DNA of 64,000 nucleotides from Trochalopteron elliotii (lineage: Eukaryota; Chordata; Aves; Passeriformes; Leiothrichidae): positions 1,791,126-1,855,125 of the forward strand of contig JANPWX010000126.1 in NCBI GenBank assembly GCA_024734555.1, written 5' to 3'. Below are positions 41,401 to 53,369 of this stretch, in pieces. Under the pieces are notes generated by a model that saw only the letters and a list, made by a program, of their open reading frames with translations, was not told where the DNA came from and ran no database searches. The position numbers and the translations under genes were made by a program. The first letter of the stretch is position 1. Each line of letters opens with the position of its first letter.

Positions 41401-42635
41401 GAGAAGAGGATGTGTTCACTCTAGCAGTTTTGTCTGGTCTTTCCTAAAACAATGCACTTCTTTAGCTAGCTGTAGATTCCCCTTACAGCTCTAACTTAGC
41501 ATGCATTTCTCAGTTTCCTCCAGACAGTTTTTACTGGAAGAGCTTATACTAACCTTAATCACCTTAAAAGACTTGTGTTTTTAACAGTAGAATTTTGACC
41601 TGGAGCCTGACCAACTCCTCTTGTTTTCCTGATGTCAGGTTCAGATTTTGGAGCTGCCATCCAAGACGTCAGTCTGTACCTTGAAGCCAGAGGTGGGTGC
41701 CAAGCTGGGCATGCCCATGTGTCTGAAGTTATGGCAGGTAAGGCAAGAGCGCCTGCTAATTGTGAAATGTTTTCTCTGTGATTCATTTTATATAAAGCAC
41801 ATGAATCTTTCTTCACTTGGATTTTGATTTATAATCAAACCAATCAAGTAATTATACTATTAAAGGGGGGAAAGATTTGTGAACATCCTTAATGTAACTT
41901 TCAGAGCTTTCCAAGCTTTAATGGAAGATTTGCAAATGCTCAAGGAAAGCTTTGTATCCTTAGGATAGATACAGTTTTTGCATCAATCAAGAGGAAAATG
42001 ATTGACTTACCAAAGCCAGTTGTTTGATATGGTTTCTCACTGCATTAAGAATGATGAGAAATGTTTGGGTTGCTTAAAAACAGTGGTTTTAATGGCAGAT
42101 TCCATTCACTTCAGTGCCCTCAGGATGAGGAAACACTATGAACATTTCTATTCCAGGCATACAATAGGAACAAAGTATTTATGGTGGTACTGACTACAGA
42201 CAAAAAGGCAAATAAAAGTAATTAGTGAAAAAACCCAATATTTGCAAAATATTTAGCAAATAATGTTTATGGGCTGCCAACAGTGAACACAAGTAATACA
42301 AAAAGGTGGCAGTAGAGGGAGGAAGGAGTTCAGATGATTGGCTTGAAATCTTCAGAGAACTGGTGGCAAAGCTGATTCCTATGTAACCCCCTGACAACAC
42401 ACTGCTACAGGTCTACAACTGAGCTGATGCCAGGGGTGTAATTCCTGCAGGCTCACTGGAACATTTGTGTTGGTTTCAGTTGAAAATATTATTAGTCAAA
42501 GTTTGAGGCCTCAGGTCTTCACCCAAGATCCTGAACCGGCTGAAATCTAGAGGAATCCAGTTGCTGACTTCAGACAAAAGCCAAGAGAGGCCACAGTTGA
42601 AGTTCTATGCTGTAATTAAAAACTAGGGACAAAGA

Positions 42636-42667
<32 letters not shown>

Positions 42668-45600
42668 TTAACTAGGCTGATTAGGCTTTTGTTAAAAAAA
42701 GTTTCTCCTAAAAATTCAATCAGTGTTCAGTGCTTGATGAAATGAATGGGTCTTTCTGTCTCCTCGACATTTTTTAATAAGATGGAGGTAACTGTGGAAA
42801 TGTTCAGTGTTGAAAATTTTTCTTGCCTGTGTAAGAAGTCCTCTGTCTTGCCATAATTTCTACATGCATTAATACTGATACTCCTCTAGGAAGCAAAGCA
42901 GGTGCAGAGACTTAATTTTATATAGTTTTTGATTTTGTTGCCAGTGGGGATAAAGCAGAGGACTGGGAACTGGGAGAGGTAAATTACTCCATGCAAATTC
43001 TGACTTTGAGAACTCACCATAACTTCCTAGACTGCACCAGGCAAGTATAGATAATCCCTCAGAGTCTCACAGCTGTATTTGCTTTTTTAGAAATGTGTGC
43101 AAGTTGGTTTAAAGGCACGAGGAAGAGGATACCCTTAAGGGAAATAATTGCATGTGGTGTACCAAAGCGATGCTCTTCCTCCTGTTCTGTGGTTGCACTG
43201 GAAGTGGCTCTCTGAGTAACCCTGTAACCATAAACCAGGAGAACACGAGCTCACCCAGCTGCACCCCTTCCTGGACAGAGGCCCTCCAGGATTTCTTTGT
43301 ACACAGCTGTGTTGGGCAATCCAGACATACCCAGGAGATGAGCACTCCCAGCCCAGCACCCAGGGGTTGCCTAAGAGACTATTTGATGTTGCTTATGGCA
43401 CAGTAAATTAACAAGTTGAAACAGAAGCTGACAGGGAGAGCCCCATAAAGGTCTGAAGGAAGAGTGCTTGGGGTGGTTGTCCAGTGAGAGGCTGGGGGCT
43501 GCAGCTGGGTACCATTGTATTTTTCTGCAGTTCAGGGAAACAGCAAACCTCCCCAGCAGCAGCGTGAATGAGAAACTTTCCTACAGAGCAGAAGGCAAGT
43601 GAGGTTAGGCTTGTAGATTAAGCCTCACTGGCTTCTCCTAAGCAGTCGAAAAGCTTGCAGCTGTTTATTTTGTTCTTTTGAGCATTTGCCCCCCTTATTT
43701 TTCTAGGTTTGTCCTTAAAGATATTAGTTGATTCACTTTCTTTTGAAGATTCATGTTCTTAAATACATTGTCCCTTCAGTTTCACACCTTCCTGCTATTA
43801 CTAATTGGGTGGAGTAGGATTTGTAGGAGTAAGGATAGTCTTCCCTTAAATTTTTTGCACTCCTTGGGGAAGGCATCATATTGCATAATGGTGCAAACAA
43901 AATAATTCAACAAGAATAATACATGTCGAAACTGGAAATGCCAAGTTATTACTTTATATAAACTATTGCAATTATTCCTGTTGAGTTGACAGCAGATCAC
44001 CTTTTCTTCCTTCCTTGACAGTTATCCAAATGGAACAACAAAATGTTCTGCTTAGGAAGAGCAATGATTTATAATTTAATTTTTCTACTGAAACAGAACA
44101 TGAATGGTGAGACTTCTCTCCAGCAGTGTCTGTTATTGGAAATTGAAATAAATAGGCTGTTGTGAAGCATTGCTTGGTGAGTCCAGGCTCAGACCAAGAG
44201 CTCCACTGATCTTTCAATAGCTTTTATTGCTTTAGTTCATGTACCCATTGAAATATTACACTTCATATGGTTAGGAAAGTCAGGAAAAAGTAGTGTGGGA
44301 GACCTACATTTCATAGGAAAGAGTACTTGGGATGTAAAACCCACCAATCTTAGATCTCACTTGCAAATTGCTGTTTTTCAAATCTAAAGTGCAATACCCA
44401 CAGCACAAAAGAAGAAAGGGTTTTTTGCTTGGCATTCCTGAAATGCCGAGCACTCACCTGTCTCTGCCGTCTGCAGCAGGGTGAGGAGCCCCTGTGGAAG
44501 TCACCATCCTGCTTGGATGAGGAGCTGATGTGTTTCACTGCCTGGTGGCAGCTACAACTGCTGTGAAACCCCAGCTCTGAGGAGTCTTGTGCTCATGGAA
44601 GAGCAGCACAAGTAATTGTGGGGTTGTTTATGCTTAAATGGGGGGCTTTCTTTAAACTTGAAAGTCCCTATGAAATATTTTGTTTTGCTTTGAAGATTTT
44701 ACCCTTTATTAAATACAAATAAAATCTGGAATGCTCATTTTATTGAGATTTTTAACTTCTTTGATATCTGGTATCAAAACCCAGTTCATCCAAAATACCT
44801 GATGAGTTAACATTAATTTACATGTATCTGACTCAGTGTATGAATCAATGTATTCATTGCTCTGATGTTATATTATTTTAGCAAATCAAAATTTTGACAG
44901 AAAAATTGTTCATAATTCTGGGCACTGTGAGAAACCTTTATGGGCCTTTCTAGCCAGAGCATGCTCCCTACCTTTTCAAAGGAAAAATGATTTAAAAGGA
45001 AGGAAGGAAGGAGGCTCCTCCAAGATCCCAGGTGTGGACCCATTCAGAAGGATGATATAGGGGATTTCCCACATTTACAAGGATTTCCCCTTGGTTTCCT
45101 TTTTTAAGGAGCAATGTTGTTCCCTGCTCAGTGAGCTCTATTCCTCAAACACTCCTCTAGGCTAAGGCCGAGGAAGCACATGAGGCTGGTACTCAGCACT
45201 CATGTTACTCAGACTGATGCCTGAAGTTTCAGCTTTCATGTTTTCCAGATTCTGTGCTGCCCAGGGTGTAGCTTTGAGCCTCATGTTAAGTGTCAGTCAG
45301 GTCTCTTCACAGAGTAGGTAGACAAAGCAAATCTGCTAGAGACAAAGGACAATGGTTACAAGTTTTCAGGCCCAAAAGCATAAACAAGGGTGGACTGAAG
45401 AGAGAAAACAAGAAGGATGGGACTTCATAACCTGAAGTTGTAATTGGACAATTAAACCCCAATATGCAAATGAACCAAAACTTATAAAAGTGTAAGACCT
45501 CGTGACCAGTTGTCCATTTTGTGACCATTTTGGGTCCACCCTGGGTGTAGCCCTGGCCAGGCTCCTGGGCTGCCCAAGGTGTATCCTTAAAGACCTTTTA

Positions 45601-48600
45601 ATAAATACCTACTTAATTCTCTTAGCTCTGTCTAGTCCCTGTTCCAGGTCAGCCTTCTCAAGGCATCAAGACCACCCATCTCTTGTTAGTTTAACTCCCA
45701 CCAAAACACAGAATAACCAATGGGAGAACAGTCTGGACCATTAGTAGAGGCAGTGAGCCTTTGACCACTACAGGTTTGTATCAGGACACTGACAGCTAGT
45801 GAGTTTGACCTCCTTCAATAACGTGATATTGGTAAAAATTAATTCTTTATGCCCCTTACCTTTATCTTAATTAAATACTGAGCAAACAAATTCTGTAGGA
45901 GCAGACAGTGTTTGGAAAGATCTGAATACCCAGTTGGATACATTTCTTGGATGTGCCTACATGAGGTGTTAGTAATCCCAGTGTCTATTTTGATATTTCT
46001 TCTCCTATTAAAGAAATAACTGGCATGAACAGTTTTTTTAGGTTTTTTTCATTAGGGATTTGCATCTTCACTCTTGTAACCAGGTACTGCTTACAGGATC
46101 ATTAGTCTTTTGGCTGGAGCAATGATGAATATTTTCCTTAAGTGTGACACGTAATCCAGTAATGTTCCCTTCTTTGAGTTATTTCAGAGGCTTAAATAAA
46201 TTAGGTGTCTGCCCAGGGTGCCCTGCCCTTTGGCCTGTGACATCATTAATCAAAGTAGCTTTCAATTGGTTACAGTGGGCCTTGGGCGCCCGTTAACCCC
46301 TTGGTGACTGACCAGCAGTTCCTGCTGGGAGGTTCAGTGTTTACCTTCGAGCACTGGGGGGTACTTGGGCAGGCAATCCACACCTGGCAGTGTGGAACTG
46401 GCACTCCTGGGCATGGCACTTCTCAATGCCCACACAGGCTTGTACTGCCTGAGAGTAACTCAGCTGCTCTGTGGAATTTTTTCTATGAAGCACAACAAAG
46501 TTCAGACCATGAAGTAAAACTCTTAAAAATTTCAGGCAGGCTCTTTTCCAGGTGTTACAGAGGTCAATAGTTTGGATTTTCAGAGAGAAGTTTTCTCCGT
46601 GTGTGTATATATATGTGTGTGTGTATGTTAAATATGTATAATATATATAAAATTTAGAATTTGAGATGTAGATATAAAACCTGTAAGTGTGAATTACCTA
46701 GTAATGATTTCTGTAAGTGGATGGAATATCAAAATTTGACATTCAGACATCTAAACTTTTTTCATTTCTACACCAGTCAGCATTTTAAATCATTCTCTTG
46801 GTGCTTGGACTAAAACCTACACAGGGATGATCATTTTCTTAACAGACTATTTATTTCTCAAACAATTTTATTTTTCCTTAATCAGCTCAACTGTGGTTCA
46901 CAACCTGTGCTTCTGGCTGGCTATGAAGATGGATCAGTTGTCCTCTGGAATGTGTCAATGGGAAGAGTGTTGAGCAAACTCGTTTGCCACCAGGAGCCAG
47001 TGATGAGCCTTGACTTTGACTCGGAGAAGGCCAAGGGGATCTCAGGCTCATCTGAAAAGGTGCTTAGCATCTGGAGCCTCAATGAGCAACAGAACCTCCA
47101 GGTCAGGATCACTGGCCCTCTAGTGTCATTTATCCCACTTTGCACTAACAGTTTGATAGACTAAAAAAATATTTAGTCATGAAGAGGAGTTGTTGCAGAT
47201 CTCTAGCTAATTAATCACAGACTGGTTAGAATGTCTGTGCTATGGACTAGACTTAGCAAAAGATGGTGAGGATTTAAAAAAAAAAGAAAAAAACCCTCTC
47301 TCACATGTTTCTGGTTTTACCAAAGTTGCAACAGGCACACAGGCCTAGCATTACTCAAGCCATTGCCTCTGTATCTTCATTTATCACATTGGTAGTATCC
47401 AGCTCTCGGAATGCCCTAAACATTATAAATGAGTTAGAAAAATGAGAAACAAAGGATTGCTTTTCCAAACGTTCTGCTTGAATGGCCATAGCGAGCTTTC
47501 CACTGTGGGAAAGACAGAAGTATTCCATTAAATATTTCACAAGCAGAAAGAGTAGGAGTAGCCCTGTAGCACCAAGAGGACATGAGGTTTAGGCACCCAG
47601 CTTCTTTTGGCAGTTACAGGGCCCAGCCAGAGACACAAAATCAGGCACTTGGCTACCCCAGTTCATGTCTGAGCTGTGGGACTATGAATGGCTGGTTAGA
47701 AGGAGGTCATGTAATCCCCAGCTCAGGCTGTGCTAGGGAATGACCATAAATACTGCTTTCATCTAGACAGCTTTAGCAAGTGTTCCAACAGTGCCAAGCT
47801 GTTAAGTACAATCTGGAAATGTAGGTGTGGAAATAAAGTGCAGATAGACTCATGAAAATTGAAACGGCCCATGCACAGCCTCTCCATTGCTGGGTGCTTT
47901 AACCTTTTTGAAGTGGCAGTTGTCCCATGAACAATGGAGATGGCCTGAATCAGCCCCTGTGTGCCCATGTCATCCTTGAGAAGAGATCTGCTGCATACAC
48001 CAGTTCATGAGAGAGCATTAACTGCTGTTGCACCTTGCAGCTTTTATGGAGATTTTTTTAAAGTAGTACACCAAGTTAATACTATTTTCAGAATGGTGCT
48101 ATAGGAAGAAAAGCACAGGCTGGGACATCCAGTGGTGACGCATCCCCTGGGGGACACTGTAAAGGTGTGGAATCTGTGAGGCACCTGCATTTCTGGGGTG
48201 GCAGGGCACCAAGTGTGTGTGGTGCAAACACAGCCAATCCCACAGCACTCACTGAGGAGGCAGCTGAACCTTAATACACAACACCACATGAGAGAGGCAC
48301 TCTGCACTCTGAACGAGCAGTGATGGTGTCTGATAGACATTGTCATGGTTTGGGTTTGCTGGTTTTTTGGTCCTGTTTGCCTCCCCCTGCTTGTCCTTAA
48401 CTCAGGGAAGTGGAAGGAAGGTGAGCAATCCCAGTAAGAAACTTGGTATTGAGACTTGTTCTCTAAGGTCAAGGTGACAGAAATCTGACATCATGACAGG
48501 CTTCTTAAATTTTCACAAACTCTGGTGGTGAAGAGAAAGCTGTTCTTTCATATTAATTATAGCTAAACTTTTTTCCTAAAGTCAAAGAAAATATTGTTCT

Positions 48601-51600
48601 TTACAGCACATTTCACTAATGAGTTAACTCTATGCAGGGCTACACATACAACTCACAGGAGAAACAATCGTTCACCTGAAATATTCCAAGTATTGTTACT
48701 CCCATTCCCAGGGGATGTAAGATTAGCTACATCTTCAGCACCTCACACTGAGAGATAGAAGGTTGCCTCGGAAGAAATTTAAATGGCAAGTATTATAAGC
48801 TACAAAAGCAATGTTCCTGTGCTTCATGGGAGCATGAATGCCCTAAAAAAAAAAGCATCTTTCATATGAGCACTAGAGATTGTCAAGGACATAGATTAAG
48901 TTTTTTTCCACTATTGCATTAATAATATAAACCAGATGGGGATTTTTTTCCCTGACATTCCAGGTACCTGAGGTAATGGTAGACGTTGGAAAGCCACTCA
49001 GTGGCACATTATTTTTATTCTAAAAGGTTTTAATAAGTAACCATGGTGCACAGCTATCTGCCGTTGGAGGGGGAATGATGCAATGATGGTACTGCAGCTC
49101 TGTTTTAAGTGGCAGTGTTCCAGTGTGTCAATGAATAGATGATGAAGGTAACTGCAGAGTTTATTGCTATGGGGAAAGTTTGTATTGTCTTCTACAGGAA
49201 AGTTGCTGAAATCATCACTGCTGCAAATGACAGGATTGGTTATGAGCCTTCTGATTTGGATAAGATAGTGTAATTATGTGCTGATGTTTGTGGTAGAATG
49301 TAGGAGGTAAACAGCTTCTGCAGGTGAGTAAACAAAGCAGAACTAAGAAATCTGATAACCACAGAAGCTTCTTTTTATATGACAAGAGAAAAAATCCTGT
49401 AAGCTGTAATGTAAGTTTTGTTGGTTCGGCTGCTGAGGCTTTTCCCCCAAATGCTGAAGGTTAGTCTGCTGCTATTTTGTTTTTTTCCTAATAAGCAGAG
49501 GGTTTAAAGACATGCTTTGGGTGTAGATGCAAGTGTCCTTGGTTGTGACTGGCTGAAAGCAGGTCACCTGTTTTTACCTCTTTGTTTTCTTAATTACAAG
49601 CTGGTTCTCTGATTAGGAAATTATGTTGGTATGTGACTGCTGTAGTTAGTGACTTACTGTAATAAGTCCTGGGATGGCACAAATCCTGGCAGTAGGATTA
49701 CACCTGGCTGCACATACCTTGAGCAAGTTTTCTCCTTTGTGTTGCTTTTCTCTCTCACTCTTGTAGTTGCAGATGATGCACAAATGCCCACTGTTCCCTC
49801 ATGTTCCATAGCCAACAGGCATCACCATTACAGGCTTCCTTGTCAAGTTGTAGCTTGCTGAGGACATGCCATTTCTCCAGTCACCCTGACTGTGCTGTAT
49901 GGATCTTGCCCACATAATTGACATTAATGATGAGAGCACCACGCCCAGGATTGGTTATAGCCATTAGCTAATAATCTCAGTTACACAGTAAGGCCCATCC
50001 TACATTTGCCAGGCTGGTGATATGAGGAATAAATCCTTCCCTTGCGAGGACATTGACACCAACAAAACCCCCACTGAGGCCATGCTGCATTAGACCAACC
50101 CTGGGGAGTTTGGAGCACATGTACTAACAAAAAGCACAGCTTTTACAGTAGCAGCCCCACCAGGAGGCCCTCATACAACCTATTTCTCATTAGGCTTGAG
50201 CAAAACTTGCTGTCCTCTGTTCTGAATTCATTGTAGACACATTTTTCAGGTCATCTTTGAAAAAGAAATGTATAGAGCATGTAAGAAACATGTCAAGTTT
50301 CATTCAACATTTTGTCTTACCGAACTGCACAGCTCTTGCTGTTTGAGTAGGTAGCTGAGCTGTTTTTATATAGTTGGAAAATAAGTGCTTATGGCTTTGT
50401 GCCTGTAAGGTTCTAAGATGTGTTCAGCTGCATCTGAAACCAACCTTGACCAACATTTCTGGAGTTTTCTACATCCAATGTAAAAGTCAAAATTATCTGC
50501 AATAATATGTCTTTATAACCCTGTACTAGCTATGCATCATGGAATGTCCTCCAAGGAGGAAAGCTCCTCAGGTGTGATGTGCTTGTCAATCCCTTCCTGC
50601 CTCAGACAAACAGTAAACACCAGACAGTGAATTAAAACAGGCACTGGATGATACTAAGCTTTGGTACAGGATAGCTACAGACTCAGGCTTAAGGAGACAG
50701 TGGCATTATTGTGTTGTTTCCAATGGTACTTACAAATACCAGCAGTTCAGGGCCAGCTTTATAAGCCAGAGGTGTTTTCCCCATTGTGACAGAAGCTGAG
50801 CTGTTCCAATACACACATACACACACTTGTGTGCATATTCTGCACGTGTTTCAGAGGCAGATTGCTCACTCAGACAAGTTACCTGAGGTGAGGACAGCAA
50901 AGGTGTGTTACTTTGAGCTTTGTGCTTCAAGAGAAATGCGTCAGTAAAGGGAGAACTTTTCTTTCCAGGGGCTAAGTCCTGTGCAGCCCCAGTGCCTCCT
51001 GAAGAAAGCCAAATGCCTCCCAATTTAATTGTGCCCCTCTGAAACCTGTGCCCCAGTAGTCTCCAAACAGTAACAAAAGGCTTCCAAGACTGAAATCAGT
51101 AACTTGGCCATAATCCCCTCCTTGGATTTGGTGTAAATAGAAGTCTCTTGGGAAGGAGTACTAGAAATACAGATTTCCTGACACTGTAACCCAATTCCTG
51201 GAAGCATTCCTTTCTCAAGACTGAGGTAGATGCTACAACAGCTTATTGGGGGTTTTGTGAGGGGCCACAGTAGTAGAAGTGAGTAGCAGGTAGCTTAAAC
51301 ATCAGCTCAGAAGGGTCTCAGCCTGGGAGTATTGCAGAAGCAGGGAAAATATATGGCCTTATCTCTGAACGTTGCAGCTCATACAAGAATAGTTGGAAGA
51401 AAAGGGCAAAGCTGTGCTCAAAACATCAGTTTAGAGCTTCACTTCTGGCAGAATATATATATAGCTTTAAATGCAAAATAAACTAAAAGTATACAAGAGT
51501 TGGGTTTATTTTGTGAAAATTTCTCTGGAGATGGGAGGCTCAAGTTAAGGTGTTTTCTATCTCTGTCTGTTGTTGTTGTCACCAAGCACCATCCACCACA

Positions 51601-51997
51601 TGTTGAAAAGCTCCACGCTCCCCGTGTGACATTGGTGTGTTGGGTGGGCACAACACCTGCTAAAGTACCAAAAGATTCCTTTTTCTTCTGTTTTGAATAA
51701 CTAGAGCCCATTTGTAACTTTTTCACAAAGGTTTACAAAACACATGAACTTGTCAACGCTGGCATATCTGATATCACCATCCGTCCAGACAAGAAGATTT
51801 TGGCAACAGCAGGGTGGGATCATCGCATCAGGATCTTTGGCTGGAAGAAGCTGAAGCCCTTAGCAGTGCTGGACTATCACACAGCAACTGTCCACTGTGT
51901 GTCCTTCTCAGATCACAGCAACCCCCGGGACAGACTGCTGGCAGCTGGCTCCAAAGATCAGCGCATCAGTGTCTGGTCCATATACGCTGAGACGTGA
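35346..51997 (+). CDS. GNB1L: GNB1L, WD40 repeat protein, complete CDS (6 coding exons)
   Basis: Joining 35346-35461, 35706-35831, 37816-37978, 41639-41737, 46886-47101 and 51731-51997 gives one uninterrupted frame of 329 codons, or 328 residues; human GNB1L has 327. All introns are GT-AG. WD40 strands are visible as FIHVWNL (44-50), RICLWDL (87-93), GSVVLWNV (184-191), LSIWSL (228-233), GWDHRIRIF (268-276) and GSKDQRISVW (313-322), consistent with a beta-propeller and no other domain. It is the orthologue of fission yeast Asa1. Family knowledge links it to the TTT (TELO2-TTI1-TTI2) co-chaperone and to stability of PIKK kinases such as ATR. It is not a signalling G-beta subunit despite its name. 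It is convergent with TBX1, as in human, where both are deleted in 22q11.2 deletion syndrome. There is no frameshift and no missing exon. Confidence 0.96.
35706..35831 (+). CDS. GNB1L: GNB1L coding exon 2 (residues 39-81)
   Basis: The acceptor is TATTGCCAG|G, separated from the previous exon by a short 244-bp intron. The exon reads G-SENGFIHVWNLKTHRV, then LDGHG, and ends NDRLL plus two bases of a Ser codon. It covers the first WD strand set, with the Trp of HVW at residue 48 and the GH dipeptide at 61-62. The donor is CTCAG|GTTAGC at 35832. The 126-bp length keeps the frame with both neighbours. Confidence 0.95.
35832..37815 (+). other. GNB1L intron 3 of the gene model (1984 bp)
   Basis: It starts GTTAGC and ends TGTAACAG. 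It holds a GGAAG microsatellite-like run near 36233 and a moderately GC-rich patch at 37.0-37.25 kb with short open frames on both strands, which I take as shadows. No further exon is seen. Confidence 0.7.
37816..37978 (+). CDS. GNB1L: GNB1L coding exon 3 (residues 81-135)
   Basis: The acceptor is ACTGTAACAG|T. Two bases from the previous exon plus T restore Ser81, followed by QGRDQRICLWDLAEGR, a canonical WD strand ending in Trp91-Asp92. Human GNB1L reads SQGRDLKLCLWDLAEGRS here. The exon continues TDSVF..HVGFCRCSLL and ends SLEE. The donor is GAGGAG|GTAGGAAG at 37979. It ends on a codon boundary (phase 0). Confidence 0.96.
37979..41638 (+). other. GNB1L intron 4 of the gene model (3660 bp)
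   Basis: It starts GTAGGAAG and ends CTGATGTCAG. It is AT-rich with an A-run near 40921. No recognisable exon or clear mobile element is seen. Confidence 0.7.
41639..41737 (+). CDS. GNB1L: GNB1L coding exon 4 (residues 136-168)
   Basis: This is a short 99-bp exon, 33 codons, phase 0 at both ends. The acceptor is GATGTCAG|GTT and the donor CAG|GTAAGG. The peptide reads VQILELPSKTSVCTLKP, then GAKLGMPMCLKLWQ. Human GNB1L has VQILEMPSKTSVCALKP and AKLGMPMCLRLWQ, so this is one of the most conserved parts. Skipping it would remove 33 residues without breaking the frame. Confidence 0.96.
42631..42668. repeat. A-rich tract with GAAAA units
   Basis: About eighteen A residues are followed by three AAAAG-type pentamers. 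It resembles an old poly(A) tail with microsatellite expansion, but the sequence before it is not a retroposon I recognise. Confidence 0.7.
45291..45665 (+). mobile_element. Solo LTR of an endogenous retrovirus
   Basis: The element begins TGTCAG and ends AAGGCA, the TG...CA ends expected of an LTR. It is flanked by TTAAG (45286-45290) and TCAAG (45666-45670), a 5-bp duplication with one mismatch. A TATA box (TATAAAAG, 45483-45490) and an AATAAA poly(A) signal (45600-45605), followed by a T/GT-rich part, give the U3-R-U5 order on the + strand. A songbird ERVL-type LTR is my best family guess, from the TATA region and U5 text. No primer-binding site, gag, pol or second LTR is seen, so only the recombined LTR remains. 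It lies in GNB1L intron 5 in sense orientation. Confidence 0.8.
46602..46645. repeat. TG/TA microsatellite
   Basis: An alternating TATATATGTGTGTGTG-type run passes into TATAATATATATAA. It is a simple repeat in GNB1L intron 5. Confidence 0.85.
46886..47101 (+). CDS. GNB1L: GNB1L coding exon 5 (residues 169-240)
   Basis: The acceptor is TTCCTTAATCAG|CTC. The exon is 216 bp, phase 0 at both ends. The peptide has PVLLAGYEDGSVVLWNV (residues 175-191), then CHQEPVMSLDFDSEKAKGISGS, and ends with LSIWSLNEQQNLQ. Human GNB1L has LLLAGYEDGSVVLWDV and CHEEPVMDLDFDSQKARGISGS. Two WD strands are complete here. The donor is CAG|GTCAGG, a usable but weaker variant with C at +3. If the donor failed, the frame would read through the intron for 20 codons to the TAG at 47159-47161. 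Confidence 0.96.
47102..51730 (+). other. GNB1L intron 6 of the gene model (4629 bp)
   Basis: It starts GTCAGG and ends TTTTTCACAAAG. No exon is recognised. A 157-bp segment with TGTCATG...CATGACA ends (48342-48498) may be an old LTR or short element. The 142-codon - strand frame at 48044-48472 overlaps it and has no recognisable domain. Confidence 0.7.
51731..51997 (+). CDS. GNB1L: GNB1L last coding exon (residues 241-328) and stop
   Basis: The acceptor is TTTTTCACAAAG|GTT. The peptide reads VYKTHELVNAGISDITIRPD, then KKILATAGWDHRIRIF (residues 261-276), VHCVSFSD, and finally LLAAGSKDQRISVWSIYAET before TGA (51995-51997). Human GNB1L has RKILATAGWDHRIRVF and ends GLLAAGSKDQRISLWSLYPRA. The C-terminal WD strand therefore closes the propeller and the protein is complete. 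Relative to human there is a short insertion (HSNPRD region, residues 302-307) in the loop before LLAAGSKD. Confidence 0.96.
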   Translation, partial: VYKTHELVNAGISDITIRPDKKILATAGWDHRIRIFGWKKLKPLAVLDYHTATVHCVSFSDHSNPRDRLLAAGSKDQRISVWSIYAET

Positions 51998-53365
51998 CAC
52001 ATCCTGCTCTGCCATGGATTAGGAAAACAGGACTGCTGAAGCAATTCCTAGCACTGTAATTCAAATGTGCATGTGGGGAAGTGGTAGAATCTGTCTCCAG
52101 GCTGAAGTGAGAGTCCTAGGTTAATTCCTATGTTGCTTGTTCAAGCTGTAAGTTTTGTCTTCCATAGAGGAAAGTGGATTTTTAATTCATAATAAGCAGA
52201 ACAAGGCCAGTCACAAAAAGCAAAGTTACTTTGGGTTCTGCTACGGGTTTTGCAACACCTTTCCTTTGGCAGGTTGCTGACATAACTTGTGCCAATACCT
52301 TTGGTAAAAAAGGACTGGAATCCCTCAAACTGCAGTGGAGGCAGAATATGTCTGTTTGTAAGTCATTTATGTATCCAAGAATCTGAGTCAGTGTAAAACA
52401 TCACTCTTTCTTGAAAATTTATACCCATTAAACCACCTCCAGTGGTTTCTCATTGTCAGTTACTTTTTCTTCCCTGTAACTGAAAGGCTATCAGAACACC
52501 CTTGATTTGTTCACACTTCTGTCAGTTTCTAACTTAAACCAACAGCCAGGAATGTGACTAGGGATGGCCTTCGGCATTTATGAATTTCATTATGTCTCCT
52601 GTCACCTCAAGCCTCACAATTAATCACAAGAAAGAAAGGGAAAAAATCTTGCCCAGCATTGCACTGCAAAGCTATGTAAAGCCTTTTACAGAGCCAGTGC
52701 TAAATCCTGTCCACAGACTGATGAGCTAAAGGATTTAAACTCGGCAATCCAATTAGCGCCCTTCTCCTTGGAGAGTTCGGGGTAAGTTTCAGCATGGCAA
52801 GTCTGGGATTCAGCTGCACAACTCCCATTAACATTTAGGGGGATCACATGGGTAAATCCTTATCCACACAGTGCAAACGGTTCCATTAACTTGTCATCTC
52901 TACAGTCATGGAAGCTGAAATTCATTCATGAAGGTTTATTTTGTTTGACTCACAAAGCAGCATTTGCATTCTTCTAAAGTTTATTAGACACACACCAGTG
53001 TGCTGAGAGCCAGGGTATTGCTGGATTTGGTCACAAAGCTGCAGTGACAACTGCAGTGTCCAGGCTGTGCACTGTTGATACTTCATTGGAAATAATTGTT
53101 TCTGCTCTGTAGAGAGGTGGAAATTAAAGTAAAAGTGACCAAAGCTGAACAGCAACATCAAAGACTTTAAAAATTATTTCAGGAGAAACACACATGCAAA
53201 TTAAGGTCTGGGTCTGTTACCCAGCTGTGCCTTGCAGACAGAGAATATTGCTGGACTGAAAGCCTTAAGCACCCAGCCTGATGTTCTTTACATTAAAACA
53301 CAGAACCAGGATACTCTTGCCAGGCTTTTCTAAATAAAACGTGGCCTTACACATTTTAGAGTGTG
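51998..53365 (+). other. GNB1L: GNB1L 3' untranslated region, inferred
   Basis: The last exon should continue past the stop to a poly(A) site. The best candidate is AATAAA at 53333-53338, with a GT-rich element (GTGTGGTG at 53361) about 22 bases downstream. An alternative, weaker signal ATTAAA at 52427-52432 is followed by GT/T-rich sequence and would give a shorter UTR. No other gene is seen in this stretch. Confidence 0.55.
53333..53338 (+). terminator. Candidate GNB1L poly(A) signal AATAAA
   Basis: Canonical hexamer on the coding strand 1.34 kb after the GNB1L stop, with a GT-rich downstream element at 53361-53370. It marks the probable 3' end of the transcript. Confidence 0.5.
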
Positions 53366-53369
53366 GTGA

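Larger units (their letters stand above)
41738..46885 (+). other. GNB1L intron 5 of the gene model (5148 bp)
   Basis: It starts GTAAGG and ends CCTTAATCAG. It contains an A-rich tract (42631-42668), a GGAAG run near 45000, a sense-oriented solo LTR (45291-45665) and a TG/TA microsatellite (about 46602-46645). No extra exon is recognised. Confidence 0.75.
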
